Shown: positions 1 through 7,738, numbered from the stretch's first letter. The stretch: 52,255 bases of DNA from Pseudomonadota bacterium (GCA_023388835.1 JAEWFK010000095.1:1-52255), one strand, 5' to 3'. The notes: a model not told the origin generated them from the letters alone. Made by a program: numbers and translations.

Positions 1-133
1 CGCCTCCGCGCCCTTAAGGACCAGAGCACGACCAAACCAGAGCGAACTCCCGGCCCATTACTTGCCCGCGATCCATACAGCGCGCCGAAACCCAGGAAGG
101 GAACTTACCCCCCGGAACCCCGTCAAACTACCA

Positions 134-160
134 TTAGCACTCGCAGTCCCAGAGTGCTAA
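134..160. promoter_or_regulatory. CIRCE operator (HrcA site) upstream of rpoH
   Basis: Perfect inverted repeat TTAGCACTC (134-142), 9-base spacer, GAGTGCTAA (152-160), identical to the textbook CIRCE element bound by the heat-shock repressor HrcA. It ends 13 bases before the first possible ATG of rpoH (174) and 43 before the better one (204), so it probably lies in the promoter or 5' leader and represses rpoH when HrcA is active. Comparative work on betaproteobacteria has placed CIRCE ahead of rpoH, so this fits the group. I saw no convincing -35/-10 pair in bases 1-133. Confidence 0.93.
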
Positions 161-203
161 TATCAGAAGATCAATGGAATTCTTTGCGAGGAACCGCCAT
201 CCG

Positions 204-1091
204 ATGACTCCAGGTACACAAGCTCTCACCCTGACTCCCCAGAACAATCTGGCAGTCGCCATCTCCAATCCCGGCGCGCTGGGGACGATCGAGGCCTACA
301 TCAGCGCCGTCAATCGCATCCCCATGCTAACCCCGGAAGAGGAAAGCTCTCTGGGGCAGCGCTTGCGTGACGAATCGGACCTCGACGCGGCCCGTCAGCT
401 GATCATGTCCCACCTGCGGTTGGTGGTTTCCATCTCCCGCCAATATCTGGGCTACGGGTTGCCGCATGCCGACCTCATCCAGGAAGGCAACGTGGGTCTC
501 ATGAAGGCCGTGAAGCGGTTCGATGCGGGGCGCGGCGTGCGTCTGGTGTCGTTCGCCGTGCATTGGATCAAGGCCGAAATCCACGAATACATCATACGCA
601 ACTGGCGCTTGGTCAAAGTGGCCACCACCAAGGCGCAACGCAAGCTGTTCTTCAATCTGCGCCGTATGCGCCCGGACGGACAGACACTCGACACCGAACA
701 GGTCGACCAGATCGCGCGCGAGCTTAACGTCCGGCCGGAAGACGTCAGCGAAATGGAGGTCCGGATGTCGGGCCGCGAACTGGCGCTTGAAGCCCCGTCC
801 GACGACGAAGAAGCGTTTGCGCCGATTGCCTATCTCTCCGATGAAGGCCAGCAGGAACCTTCTCGCGTGCTCGAACGCCGTGCGCGCGACGAGTTGCATG
901 GCCACGGCCTGGCCAGTGCGCTCGAGACGCTTGATCCCCGTTCCCGCCGTATCGTGCAGGCGCGTTGGCTTCAAGACGAAGGAGGCATGACCCTCATGGA
1001 ACTGGCCGCTGAATTCGGCGTTTCGGCCGAACGGGTGCGCCAGATTGAAGCGGCGGCTTTCAAAAAGCTCCGCACCGCCTTGCAGGCATAA
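204..1091 (+). CDS. rpoH: RNA polymerase heat-shock sigma factor sigma-32 (RpoH)
   Basis: Sigma-70-family factor that directs RNA polymerase to heat-shock promoters. Residues about 70-120 form region 2, with the conserved DLIQEGNVGLMKAVKRFD core. The RpoH-specific box QRKLFFNLR lies at about 145-153. The C-terminus carries the region 4 helix-turn-helix (LAAEFGVSAERVRQIEAAAFKKL). Length 295 aa is normal for RpoH. An in-frame ATG at 174 would add 10 residues, but ATG 204 has a good ribosome-binding site (GAGGAA, 188-193, 10 bases upstream) and 174 has none. The gene stands alone, between a CIRCE element and an intrinsic terminator, so HrcA probably controls it and through it the sigma-32 regulon. 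Confidence 0.95.
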   Translation: MTPGTQALTLTPQNNLAVAISNPGALGTIEAYISAVNRIPMLTPEEESSLGQRLRDESDLDAARQLIMSHLRLVVSISRQYLGYGLPHADLIQEGNVGLMKAVKRFDAGRGVRLVSFAVHWIKAEIHEYIIRNWRLVKVATTKAQRKLFFNLRRMRPDGQTLDTEQVDQIARELNVRPEDVSEMEVRMSGRELALEAPSDDEEAFAPIAYLSDEGQQEPSRVLERRARDELHGHGLASALETLDPRSRRIVQARWLQDEGGMTLMELAAEFGVSAERVRQIEAAAFKKLRTALQA

Positions 1092-1100
1092 ATTCTCTTC

Positions 1101-1127
1101 AGGCCGTTCACCACGGCCTTTTTTTTC
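1101..1127 (+). terminator. Rho-independent terminator of rpoH
   Basis: Stem AGGCCGT (1101-1107) pairs with ACGGCCT (1113-1119) across a 5-base loop and is followed by a run of eight T (1119-1126). It starts 10 bases after the rpoH stop codon. Confidence 0.9.
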
Positions 1128-1329
1128 TGTATAAGTAAGTCTTTATACGGCCCCGCAGTGGGGCCGAAACATGTCGTTGCCATTGTCCGGTCCAACACTT
1201 GAATTCCTACCGCCTCCAGTGGCCTAATCATTACTGGGCATTGGCAGTGACTTCAAGAGGTCCCCCATTCGCCCGTCGTCCGCTTCACGCTTCTCCTCTT
1301 CCCCTCCCTTTTGAAGCGGACGTTTTACG

Positions 1330-1355
1330 GGGCACCTTACGGTGTCCTTTTTTTT
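1330..1355 (+). terminator. Terminator-like hairpin directly before the phosphoglycerol transferase start (possible attenuator)
   Basis: GGGCACC (1330-1336) pairs with GGTGTCC (1341-1347, one G-U pair) over a TTAC loop, followed by eight T (1348-1355). The T run ends three bases before the ATG at 1359. That is an odd place for a plain terminator because it leaves no room for a ribosome-binding site. It may act as an attenuator, or it may be a second read-through stop for rpoH. Confidence 0.6.
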
Positions 1356-1358
1356 GAC

Positions 1359-3263
1359 ATGTACTCGCAAATCCTCGTCTTCATCGTCGCCGCTTTCCTT
1401 CTTCTCAGCATCAGCCGTATCGGCTTGATAGGTTGGCAGCGGCGACGGGTCTCCGACGCGCGCGGGCTGGGGCCCATCCTTCTGGGAGGACTGAGGATCG
1501 ATGCGCATCTCATCGCTTTGGCTGTCGCACCCTCCATCCTCATTGCGCCGTGGCTGGCCACGTCGCCGACCGCCATGGCGGTCAACGGTGTGTGGTTCCA
1601 GGCCTCGTGGGCGTTGATCTGCCTGCTGGAACTGTCGTCCCCGCTCTTCATCATTGAGTACGATGCGCGCCCTAATCGGCTGTACGTCGATTATCTGAAG
1701 CATCCCCAGGAAGTCTTCGGAATGATCTGGAAGGGATACAAGGCGGCGACAATCAGCGTGGTCGTCGCGCTTGTCGCGTTTCTGTTTCTGGGTCACGAAT
1801 TGTTCACGGAGCACCCTCAGGGGTTTTATCCGAAGGGCATCCTTCTTCAGGGCGGGATCATGCTGGCCAGCGCCGCACTGGCCTTTCTGGCCATCCGAGG
1901 CACGCTGCGTCACCGTCCGATCAACCCCTCCACCGTGGCATTCTGCGGCGACCCGCTGATGAATACCCTTGCGCTCAATTCGCTGTACAACGTGATCTAT
2001 GCCGTCTACAGCATGAAGAACGAGCGTTCGCCGGCGGATGCCTACGGGAAGCTTCCAGCAAGCGAAGTCATTTCCTGCGTACGCGCAGAAGCCGGGCTGA
2101 GTCCTGAGCCTTCGCATCCGAAAATTCCGACTCTGCATCGGCATGCTTCGACGGCGCCTCAGCGCATCAAGCCGCGCAATATTGTGCTGATCGTGGAGGA
2201 AAGCCTGGGAGCCAAATACACCGGCCACCTGGGAGGCATGGATCTCACCCCCCATCTCGATGCCTTGAGCCGCCAGGCCTGGACCTTTACCCGAGCTTAT
2301 GCCACAGGCACGCGTTCGGTTCGCGGGCTTGAAGCGCTGGTGGCCGGGTTCCCGCCTTCTTTGTCGGACGCGGTTCTGCGTCTTCCGGACGCTCAATCAC
2401 GTTTCTTTACCTTGGCGCACCTGTTGCGTACGCAAGGTTATCGGTCGCAGTTCGTCTATGGCGGTGAAGCTCACTTCGACAATATGAAGAGCTTTTTCCT
2501 CGGTAACGGCTTCGACGAGCTACATGATCGCAAAACCTTCCGGCAACCTGCATTTGTCGGGACATGGGGAGTCAGCGATGAAGACATGTTACAACGCGTC
2601 CACGAAATCCTGAGCAGGGACTCAGAGCATCCCACGTTCACGCTGGCGTTTTCGGTATCGAACCACTCTCCCTGGGAATACCCCTCTGGTCGTATCGAGA
2701 CTACCGGGGTTGCGGCCAGTGTTGAGAATACCGTCCGATATGCCGATTGGGCCTTGGGGCAATTTTTTGAGCGCGCTCGTCAGAGCGAGTATTGGGACGA
2801 TACGCTGTTCCTGGTGGCGGCTGATCACGAAGCACGAGTCGGTGGACAGCAATCCGTGCCAGTCAAGTATTTCCATATTCCCGCCCTGATACTGGGCGGC
2901 GGCGTACAGCCGCATATGGACGACCGTATCGTGAGCCAGATTGATCTTCCGGTGACGCTGCTTTCCTTGTTGGGGATGGACTTCGAGCACCCCATGATCG
3001 GGCATGACCTCAACAATCCGAATGCCGGCGGCCGGGCGATGATGCAATATGGCGAGAACTTCGGCTACCTGAAGGGGAGCGACCTCATGGTGCTCGAGCC
3101 CCAGCGTCCCCCCATGCAGTGGCAATACCTCTCTCCTGGCAGCTATCAGGCCATGCCTATGGACGAAGCGTTTCACAAAGAAGCGCTGGCGCACGCGCTG
3201 TGGCCGGACATCGCTTACCGTTCGCGCGCCTACACACTGCCGCAGCTGTTGATTGCCAGCTGA
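1359..3263 (+). CDS. Membrane phosphoglycerol transferase-like protein (LTA synthase / OpgB / sulfatase superfamily)
   Basis: Alkaline-phosphatase-superfamily protein of 634 aa. The N-terminal ~180 residues hold about five hydrophobic segments. The C-terminal half is a PF00884-type domain: a metal-site start (IVLIVEESLGAKYTG), a conserved SNHSPWEYP motif, and an ADHEARVGG metal-binding motif near the end. Family members such as LtaS and OpgB/MdoB transfer sn-glycerol-1-phosphate from phosphatidylglycerol to a periplasmic glycan or polymer, leaving diacylglycerol. The acceptor here is unknown. The next gene, dgkA, would recycle that lipid. Start choice is uncertain: ATG 1359 begins a natural membrane helix but follows a T run with no Shine-Dalgarno; TTG 1311 would add 16 residues. 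A true sulfatase is a less likely alternative. Confidence 0.8.
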   Translation: MYSQILVFIVAAFLLLSISRIGLIGWQRRRVSDARGLGPILLGGLRIDAHLIALAVAPSILIAPWLATSPTAMAVNGVWFQASWALICLLELSSPLFIIEYDARPNRLYVDYLKHPQEVFGMIWKGYKAATISVVVALVAFLFLGHELFTEHPQGFYPKGILLQGGIMLASAALAFLAIRGTLRHRPINPSTVAFCGDPLMNTLALNSLYNVIYAVYSMKNERSPADAYGKLPASEVISCVRAEAGLSPEPSHPKIPTLHRHASTAPQRIKPRNIVLIVEESLGAKYTGHLGGMDLTPHLDALSRQAWTFTRAYATGTRSVRGLEALVAGFPPSLSDAVLRLPDAQSRFFTLAHLLRTQGYRSQFVYGGEAHFDNMKSFFLGNGFDELHDRKTFRQPAFVGTWGVSDEDMLQRVHEILSRDSEHPTFTLAFSVSNHSPWEYPSGRIETTGVAASVENTVRYADWALGQFFERARQSEYWDDTLFLVAADHEARVGGQQSVPVKYFHIPALILGGGVQPHMDDRIVSQIDLPVTLLSLLGMDFEHPMIGHDLNNPNAGGRAMMQYGENFGYLKGSDLMVLEPQRPPMQWQYLSPGSYQAMPMDEAFHKEALAHALWPDIAYRSRAYTLPQLLIAS

Positions 3264-3366
3264 CGATGCCAGGCGGTGGTTGCCAATTGATCGTTGCCAA
3301 GGCCCGCCTTGCGGTGGTCGAATGGCTGCGTCGAGGTCTTATCCCATGTGGGAAGCGGAGTTGTAC

Positions 3367-3759
3367 ATGACAGAACCGGGATACCGCAGCACATTCAAAA
3401 GCTCGGGCGGGTTCACGCGCATACTCCGGGCGGCCCGCTACTCCTGTCAGGGCCTGAAAGCGGCGTTCAAGTATGAAGCCGCCTTTCGGCAGGAACTGTT
3501 GCTGGCCGCTGTTCTGGCGCCGCTGGCGTTCTGGCTGGGTGATACCGCTTTACAGATAGCGGGCCTGCTTGCGCTGCTGGTCTTTGTGTTGGTTGTCGAG
3601 CTGCTCAATAGTGCCATTGAAGCGTTGGCGGACGCTATCACCACGGACCCGCACCCTTTGCTGGGCCGGGCTAAAGACCTTGGCAGCGCGGCAGTATTGC
3701 TTTCCATGATGGGCACCGCGCTGGTCTGGGGGGCGGCCGCTGTGGCGCGACTGCTGTGA
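3367..3759 (+). CDS. dgkA: Diacylglycerol kinase DgkA
   Basis: Small trimeric inner-membrane kinase that converts diacylglycerol to phosphatidic acid with ATP. The 130-aa product has three membrane segments (about 45-62, 66-85, 105-127). It keeps the family signature VELLNSAIEALAD, which contains the catalytic and Mg-binding glutamates. ATG 3367 is chosen because GGAG (3357-3360) lies 6 bases upstream and the protein then has the family's usual length. Longer upstream in-frame starts would add an unrelated proline/arginine-rich stretch. It lies about 100 bases after the phosphoglycerol-transferase gene on the same strand, and the two make a logical lipid-turnover pair. Confidence 0.92.
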   Translation: MTEPGYRSTFKSSGGFTRILRAARYSCQGLKAAFKYEAAFRQELLLAAVLAPLAFWLGDTALQIAGLLALLVFVLVVELLNSAIEALADAITTDPHPLLGRAKDLGSAAVLLSMMGTALVWGAAAVARLL

Positions 3760-3766
3760 TGCGGTG

Positions 3767-3838
3767 GCTGCGGCTGCTGCGGCTGCTGCGACTGCTGCGA
3801 CTGCTGCGACTACTGCGACTGCTGCGGCTGCTGTGATG
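3767..3838. repeat. Tandem 9-bp repeat array between dgkA and ctaB
   Basis: Seven near-identical copies of GCTGCGRCT run from 3767 to 3829: three GCTGCGGCT (one of them the last copy), three GCTGCGACT and one ACTGCGACT. A degenerate copy follows at 3830-3838. The 13-mer CTGCTGTGATGCG occurs both across the dgkA stop (3751-3763) and at the far end of the array (3828-3840). This suggests that the array grew by slippage from the 3' end of dgkA. It fills almost all of the space between the convergent dgkA and ctaB genes. Confidence 0.9.
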
Positions 3839-3845
3839 CGCCGGA

Positions 3846-4736
3846 TCAGATCATCATCAACCAGTGATCGACAAGCAAGGCCCCGAAGAGCAGCGCCAGA
3901 TACACGATGGAATACCGGAAAAGCCCACGCGAACGCTCGTCGGTATAGTGCCTATACAGTTGCCAGGAACGCCACACGAACATGCCGCTCAGCGCCACGG
4001 CGGCGGCCAGGTAGAGCAGGCCGCTCATGCGCAATATGAAGGGCAGTATGGTGGCGGCGAACAGAGCCACGCTATAGAGCAGGATGTGCAGGCGCGTGAA
4101 GCGTTGGCCATGGGTGACGGGAAGCATGGGCAGGCCAGCGCGCTGATAGTCGTTGTTGCGGTACAGAGCGAGGGCCCAGAAGTGGGGAGGGGTCCAGATG
4201 AAGATGATCAGCACGAGCAGCCAGGCTTCGGCAGGCACAGCATTGGCGACGGCGGCCCAGCCCAGCGCTGGCGGCATGGCGCCCGATAGCCCGCCGATCA
4301 CGATGTTCTGCGGAGTGAGCGGCTTCAGGATCATGGTGTAGATGATGGCATAGCCCACGAAGGTGGCGAAGGTCAGCCACATGGTCAGGGGGTTCACCAG
4401 ATGGTAGAGCACCAGCATGCCGCCGGCTCCCAGCAGGCCGGACATTGCGATCACCTGCAGCGGCGTAATGGTCCCCCGGGCCGTGGCTCGCCTGGCGGTG
4501 CGCAGCATGCGGGCGTCGACTTCGCGCTCGATCAGGCAATTGACGGCAAAGGCGGCCGCGGCCAGCAGCCAGATTCCCGCGGTTGCAGCGACGACCGTTC
4601 CGGCGTCAGGCAAGCCGGGAGTGGCCAGGAACATGCCGATCACGGCACAGAACACGGCCAGTTGCGTCACACGCGGCTTGGTCAGGACGAGGTACTGCCG
4701 AAGCAGGCCCTGCGTTTGCAGGCTGAGTGTCGTCAT
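3846..4736 (-). CDS. ctaB: Protoheme IX farnesyltransferase (heme O synthase) CtaB/CyoE
   Basis: UbiA-family prenyltransferase that adds a farnesyl group to heme B to make heme O, the precursor of heme A for the aa3 oxidase. The 296-aa protein has about eight to nine membrane helices. The first aspartate-rich-type motif (NCLIEREVDARMLRT) is near residues 65-80, and the family signature TPPHFWALALYRNNDY is in the second half. ATG 4736 is chosen because AAGGAG lies about 6 bases upstream on the minus strand and the product then starts like other CtaB proteins. Its 5' end overlaps the ctaA reading frame by 131 bases. It is the last gene of the minus-strand oxidase cluster. Confidence 0.94.
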   Translation of the reverse strand: MTTLSLQTQGLLRQYLVLTKPRVTQLAVFCAVIGMFLATPGLPDAGTVVAATAGIWLLAAAAFAVNCLIEREVDARMLRTARRATARGTITPLQVIAMSGLLGAGGMLVLYHLVNPLTMWLTFATFVGYAIIYTMILKPLTPQNIVIGGLSGAMPPALGWAAVANAVPAEAWLLVLIIFIWTPPHFWALALYRNNDYQRAGLPMLPVTHGQRFTRLHILLYSVALFAATILPFILRMSGLLYLAAAVALSGMFVWRSWQLYRHYTDERSRGLFRYSIVYLALLFGALLVDHWLMMI

Positions 4737-5742
4737 GGGGAACTCCTTGCTTGGAAACATCGTACAGGCGTGCGCACAGCGTGGTGCACGCCAGGACCAG
4801 ACCGGCAGCGCCGCCGTTGTGCAATACGGCGACCGCCAGCGGCCATTCAAAGAAAATCGTGGTCAGACCGGTGAGCAGCTGGGCGGCCAACAAGCCCATG
4901 ATCAATTTCGCTGGTCCGTGTAGCGCCGGCGAATGGCGTGCCGACCATGCCAGTCCACCTAGCCAGGCGAAAACGATCAGCGCGAAATTCCGGTGCACCC
5001 AGTGGATGCCGGTGAGCGCGTCCTGCGAAATCGCCTCGCCCGTCGGAAGCTCACCCAGGCCCCGCAGCAGCGAGAATCCGCCTGAAAGATCCATGGGCGG
5101 GAGCCAACTGCCGTGGCAGGTGGGGAAGTCCATGCAGGCCAGCGCTGCGTAATTGGTGCTCACCCACCCACCCAAGGCCACCTGGACAAACAACAGCAGC
5201 AGCCCGCCCACCGCCCAGGGCCGCCAGCGGATCTCGTCTGCCGCTACGGGAGCGTGTCGCTTCTCGCGTGCGGCCAGCCAGGTCATCATGGCCAGCAGCG
5301 TCATCCCGCCCAACAAATGGGTCGTGACGATCAGGGGCATGAGCTTCATGGTGACCGTCCAGGCGCCGAACGCACCCTGCAGACAAACGGCGGCCAGGGT
5401 GGCGATCGCCAGCGCGGGCGAGTGGCCCAACACCTTGCGATGGCGCCACGCCATCCAGGAAATGGTGATGATCAGCATGCCCAGCAGGGCCCCGACATAG
5501 CGGTGAACCATTTCGATCCATGCCTTGCCGAAACTGACCGGCCCATGCGGCATGGCCTCGAACGCCTGCTGGATATGCGTCGCCGCCCCCACGGGACTGA
5601 GCTGTCCATAGCAGCCCGGCCAGTCCGGGCACCCCAGACCTGAATCGGTCAAGCGCACGAAAGCCCCGAACATGATCAGATCCAGAGTCAGAAACCAGGT
5701 CAGGAAGACGACCTTCCGGTAGCGGCGTTCTATGGTGAGCAT
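4606..5742 (-). CDS. ctaA: Heme A synthase CtaA (COX15 family), with C-terminal extension into ctaB
   Basis: Membrane monooxygenase that oxidises the C8 methyl of heme O to the formyl group of heme A. The 378-aa frame has about eight helices. The expected heme-ligand histidines appear as EMVHRYVG, TTHLLGG, IHWVHRN and VLHNGGAAGL, and two cysteine pairs (GCPDWPGC, CMDFPTC) lie in outer loops. Homology-like sequence ends around TLCARLYDV. The remaining ~40 residues are proline/arginine-rich, overlap ctaB in another frame, and make the protein longer than usual. Either a stop was lost in this lineage or there is a frameshift near the 3' end. The overlap includes the ctaB ribosome-binding site, so the two genes are probably translationally coupled. 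Confidence 0.92.
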   Translation of the reverse strand: MLTIERRYRKVVFLTWFLTLDLIMFGAFVRLTDSGLGCPDWPGCYGQLSPVGAATHIQQAFEAMPHGPVSFGKAWIEMVHRYVGALLGMLIITISWMAWRHRKVLGHSPALAIATLAAVCLQGAFGAWTVTMKLMPLIVTTHLLGGMTLLAMMTWLAAREKRHAPVAADEIRWRPWAVGGLLLLFVQVALGGWVSTNYAALACMDFPTCHGSWLPPMDLSGGFSLLRGLGELPTGEAISQDALTGIHWVHRNFALIVFAWLGGLAWSARHSPALHGPAKLIMGLLAAQLLTGLTTIFFEWPLAVAVLHNGGAAGLVLACTTLCARLYDVSKQGVPHDDTQPANAGPASAVPRPDQAACDATGRVLCRDRHVPGHSRLA

Positions 5743-5758
5743 GAATGTCGTCCCTGCG

Positions 5759-6517
5759 TCACCCGATGCGGGAATTCTTTAGCAGCTTCACGATGTCGTC
5801 GCGAACCTCGATCGGGTCGGCATCCGGCGGAAACTCCATCATAAGGTTGCCCAGCGGGTCGATGACCCACATATGGCCCCGCAGCGCGTCTGCCGCCTGG
5901 GCACCGTTGTGCTCAGCCGCCAGGAAGCCGGCGAGTGTCCGCGGGTCGGTGCGCAGCATGTGGGTGCCCACATAAGCGTCCAGCACCGGCTGCGGAACGT
6001 CGCCATCGTCCGTAATGAACCACACGCGGGCAAGGCGATCAACGTTCTTGCCCTGGCTCGCGTGCGAATTGCGCAGAATATAGAGCTTGCGCACACAGGA
6101 TTCAGGGCAGGCAGCCGAGTCGGCGCTCACCAGCAGCCACTGGCCGCTCAGCGACTGCAAGTCGAAAGGCTTGCCGTCCAGTGTCGTGAGCGGCATGTCG
6201 TGCGCGCTGGGCAGCGGGCGTTGCGGGTCGAGGATGCGGCCGTAGTTGTTATGTCCCTCGGGCCGCAGTCCCAGTTGCGGCATGAAGTAGGCCAGTACAG
6301 CCGCCACGACTGGCGCGAGCGCCATCAGCAGGATTGCATACAGCGGCCACATGCTGCGCTGGCGTCGATTCTTGCCCTGGCTTGCGCCCTTGTTGGCGCC
6401 CAGGCTCGCGCCCCGACTCCCGCTCGGATTCGCGCTCGGATTCGCGCCGCCGGGGCCGCCGGAGGAGCCGGGTTCCCCGACAGGGTGGGAAGGACGCTGG
6501 ACTTCATTGATGATCAT
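5759..6517 (-). CDS. SCO1/SenC-like membrane-anchored thioredoxin-fold protein (oxidase copper-site assembly)
   Basis: Probable assembly factor for the CuA centre of cytochrome oxidase. Residues 1-54 are a cytoplasmic glycine/serine/asparagine-rich tail with short repeats (SANPSANPSG; a 12-bp unit is duplicated in the DNA). One membrane helix follows at about 57-78, then a periplasmic thioredoxin-like domain. The copper-binding CxxxC motif of SCO proteins is present as C137-P-E-S-C141. The distal histidine is present as H215 in GHMWVIDPLGN, which matches the DHS...GPDG region of SCO1. Overall similarity to classical SCO seems low, and such genes are often annotated only as cytochrome-oxidase-associated proteins. 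It sits between SURF1 and ctaA, 10 bases after SURF1. Confidence 0.72.
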   Translation of the reverse strand: MIINEVQRPSHPVGEPGSSGGPGGANPSANPSGSRGASLGANKGASQGKNRRQRSMWPLYAILLMALAPVVAAVLAYFMPQLGLRPEGHNNYGRILDPQRPLPSAHDMPLTTLDGKPFDLQSLSGQWLLVSADSAACPESCVRKLYILRNSHASQGKNVDRLARVWFITDDGDVPQPVLDAYVGTHMLRTDPRTLAGFLAAEHNGAQAADALRGHMWVIDPLGNLMMEFPPDADPIEVRDDIVKLLKNSRIG

Positions 6518-6526
6518 GGTGCTTCC

Positions 6527-7531
6527 TTACTGCTTGCTGCGTGATGCGCGGTTGCGAAAGAGCCCGCGTGTAACGAATAGGCCGGCGATGGCCGCGATGG
6601 CGCAGAAGCTGAACCACTGCAGGGCGTAGCCCCGGTTCTGATCGGAATCAAGAGAGGGGCCCGGCCACTCGCGCTGCAAGGCGTGTGGCACAGGGGCGCT
6701 TCTTGTGCCGCTGACCGGCTCGCCGTCTGTGACGGCCTTCGCGATGATGGTTTCCTGCGTTTGGGCAAGCACGGTGGGCAAGAGCCGCAGGCCGCTGGAT
6801 CGTGCGTAGTCACCCAGTTCCACGTTCTGCAGAACAGGCGGTTGTCCGTCCAATGGCGGCAGCGTGGCGGGCAGTTGCGCGGAATTGCCCCCGGCCCATT
6901 CCCACAGTTCGAAAATCCGCGGAACATGAGCATGGAGTTCGCCATGGATTTCGACGACGCCGGGCTCGGCGGGGGTGGGCGGCACGCTCGCGCCGGACTG
7001 CATGTCTCGCGGGAGCCAGCCGCGCAAGACCAATACCGCCGGAGCGGCAGGTTCGCCGGTCGCGGGTCCCCTGCCCAGGAATTCGCTTGCATCGGTGTGG
7101 TCGGCGACCGCGTCGATTTCCGCCGAGCCGGCCGATACGGCGTTATGTCGGTTGGATGGAATAGGGGCGGGCTCAAGCGCGAGCGGCGTCGCAACCCAGT
7201 AGCCGGGCCGGCCGTGCAGGTTGCGGTTCTCGAGAAGCACCGTGTGGTCGGTCAGCCAGCGGCCCTGCGCTGTCGCCGCTCGCCACGGAAGAAAGTCCAC
7301 CGGCCTTGAACTGGCCGTAAGAGCGACGGGTGCCTGCAGGCGCCCGCGCTCTATGGTGTCGTGCAGGGCATCGCGTTGGGCCGCCCGATCCAGTTGCCAC
7401 ATGCCCAGTGAAAAACAGCCGGCTGCCACGGCCCCCAGGAGCACGAGCGCCAGTACGCTGCGAAAGGGCGTGCCAGGGTGCTTCAAGTTTGCAATAATTC
7501 CTGCTCCATCGGAGGAGACCAGCATGCGCAT
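6527..7531 (-). CDS. SURF1 family cytochrome oxidase biogenesis protein
   Basis: SURF1/Shy1 proteins assist heme A insertion into oxidase subunit I. The protein has the family layout: an N-terminal helix followed by LGMWQLDRAAQRD, a central domain with LENRNLHGRPGYWV and LRGWLPRD, and a C-terminal helix introduced by YALQWFSFC. At 334 aa it is longer than most bacterial SURF1 proteins. An insert at about residues 125-160, rich in A/D/S, explains part of this. ATG 7531 overlaps the start of the divergent gene at 7524. A TTG about 15 codons in, with AGGAA upstream, is a possible alternative start that would remove the overlap. It lies between ctaE and the SCO-like gene. Confidence 0.88.
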   Translation of the reverse strand: MRMLVSSDGAGIIANLKHPGTPFRSVLALVLLGAVAAGCFSLGMWQLDRAAQRDALHDTIERGRLQAPVALTASSRPVDFLPWRAATAQGRWLTDHTVLLENRNLHGRPGYWVATPLALEPAPIPSNRHNAVSAGSAEIDAVADHTDASEFLGRGPATGEPAAPAVLVLRGWLPRDMQSGASVPPTPAEPGVVEIHGELHAHVPRIFELWEWAGGNSAQLPATLPPLDGQPPVLQNVELGDYARSSGLRLLPTVLAQTQETIIAKAVTDGEPVSGTRSAPVPHALQREWPGPSLDSDQNRGYALQWFSFCAIAAIAGLFVTRGLFRNRASRSKQ

Positions 7532-7730
7532 CGTGGTATTGCTAGCATTTCTCGGGATCGTGGCGAGCCTCGTATCCGCGGGTGTTTATCTCATGAAAGA
7601 CCAGGGCCGCACCAGCCGCATGGCGAACGCCTTGACGTTACGGATCGGTCTTTCAATACTGCTTTTTCTGTTCTTGTTGCTGGCCTGGCGCCTGGGCTGG
7701 ATTCAGGCGACAGGCATTCCTGTCATGTAG
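7524..7730 (+). CDS. Twin transmembrane protein (DUF2909-like)
   Basis: Protein of 68 aa with two hydrophobic helices (about 2-22 and 42-62) joined by a short basic loop (KDQGRTSRMANALTLR). This layout matches the small twin-transmembrane proteins found beside oxidase genes in betaproteobacteria. Their function is not established. The start has a strong ribosome-binding site (GGAGGAG, 7511-7517, 6 bases upstream). It is the only gene on the plus strand within the oxidase block. It diverges from SURF1, with an 8-base overlap of the start regions, and converges on ctaE with 8 bases between. Confidence 0.75.
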   Translation: MRIVVLLAFLGIVASLVSAGVYLMKDQGRTSRMANALTLRIGLSILLFLFLLLAWRLGWIQATGIPVM

Positions 7731-7738
7731 GTGAGTGA

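Noticed and set aside
1..133. Coding region or RNA gene at the left edge
   Set aside because: No start, stop pattern or fold could be supported in 133 bases before the CIRCE element.
3767..3838. CRISPR array
   Set aside because: The repeats are 9 bp and directly tandem, with no unique spacers.
3764..4039. Alanine/threonine-rich plus-strand frame starting in the repeat array
   Set aside because: It is produced by the 9-bp repeats and by antisense reading of ctaB; no start signal or family.
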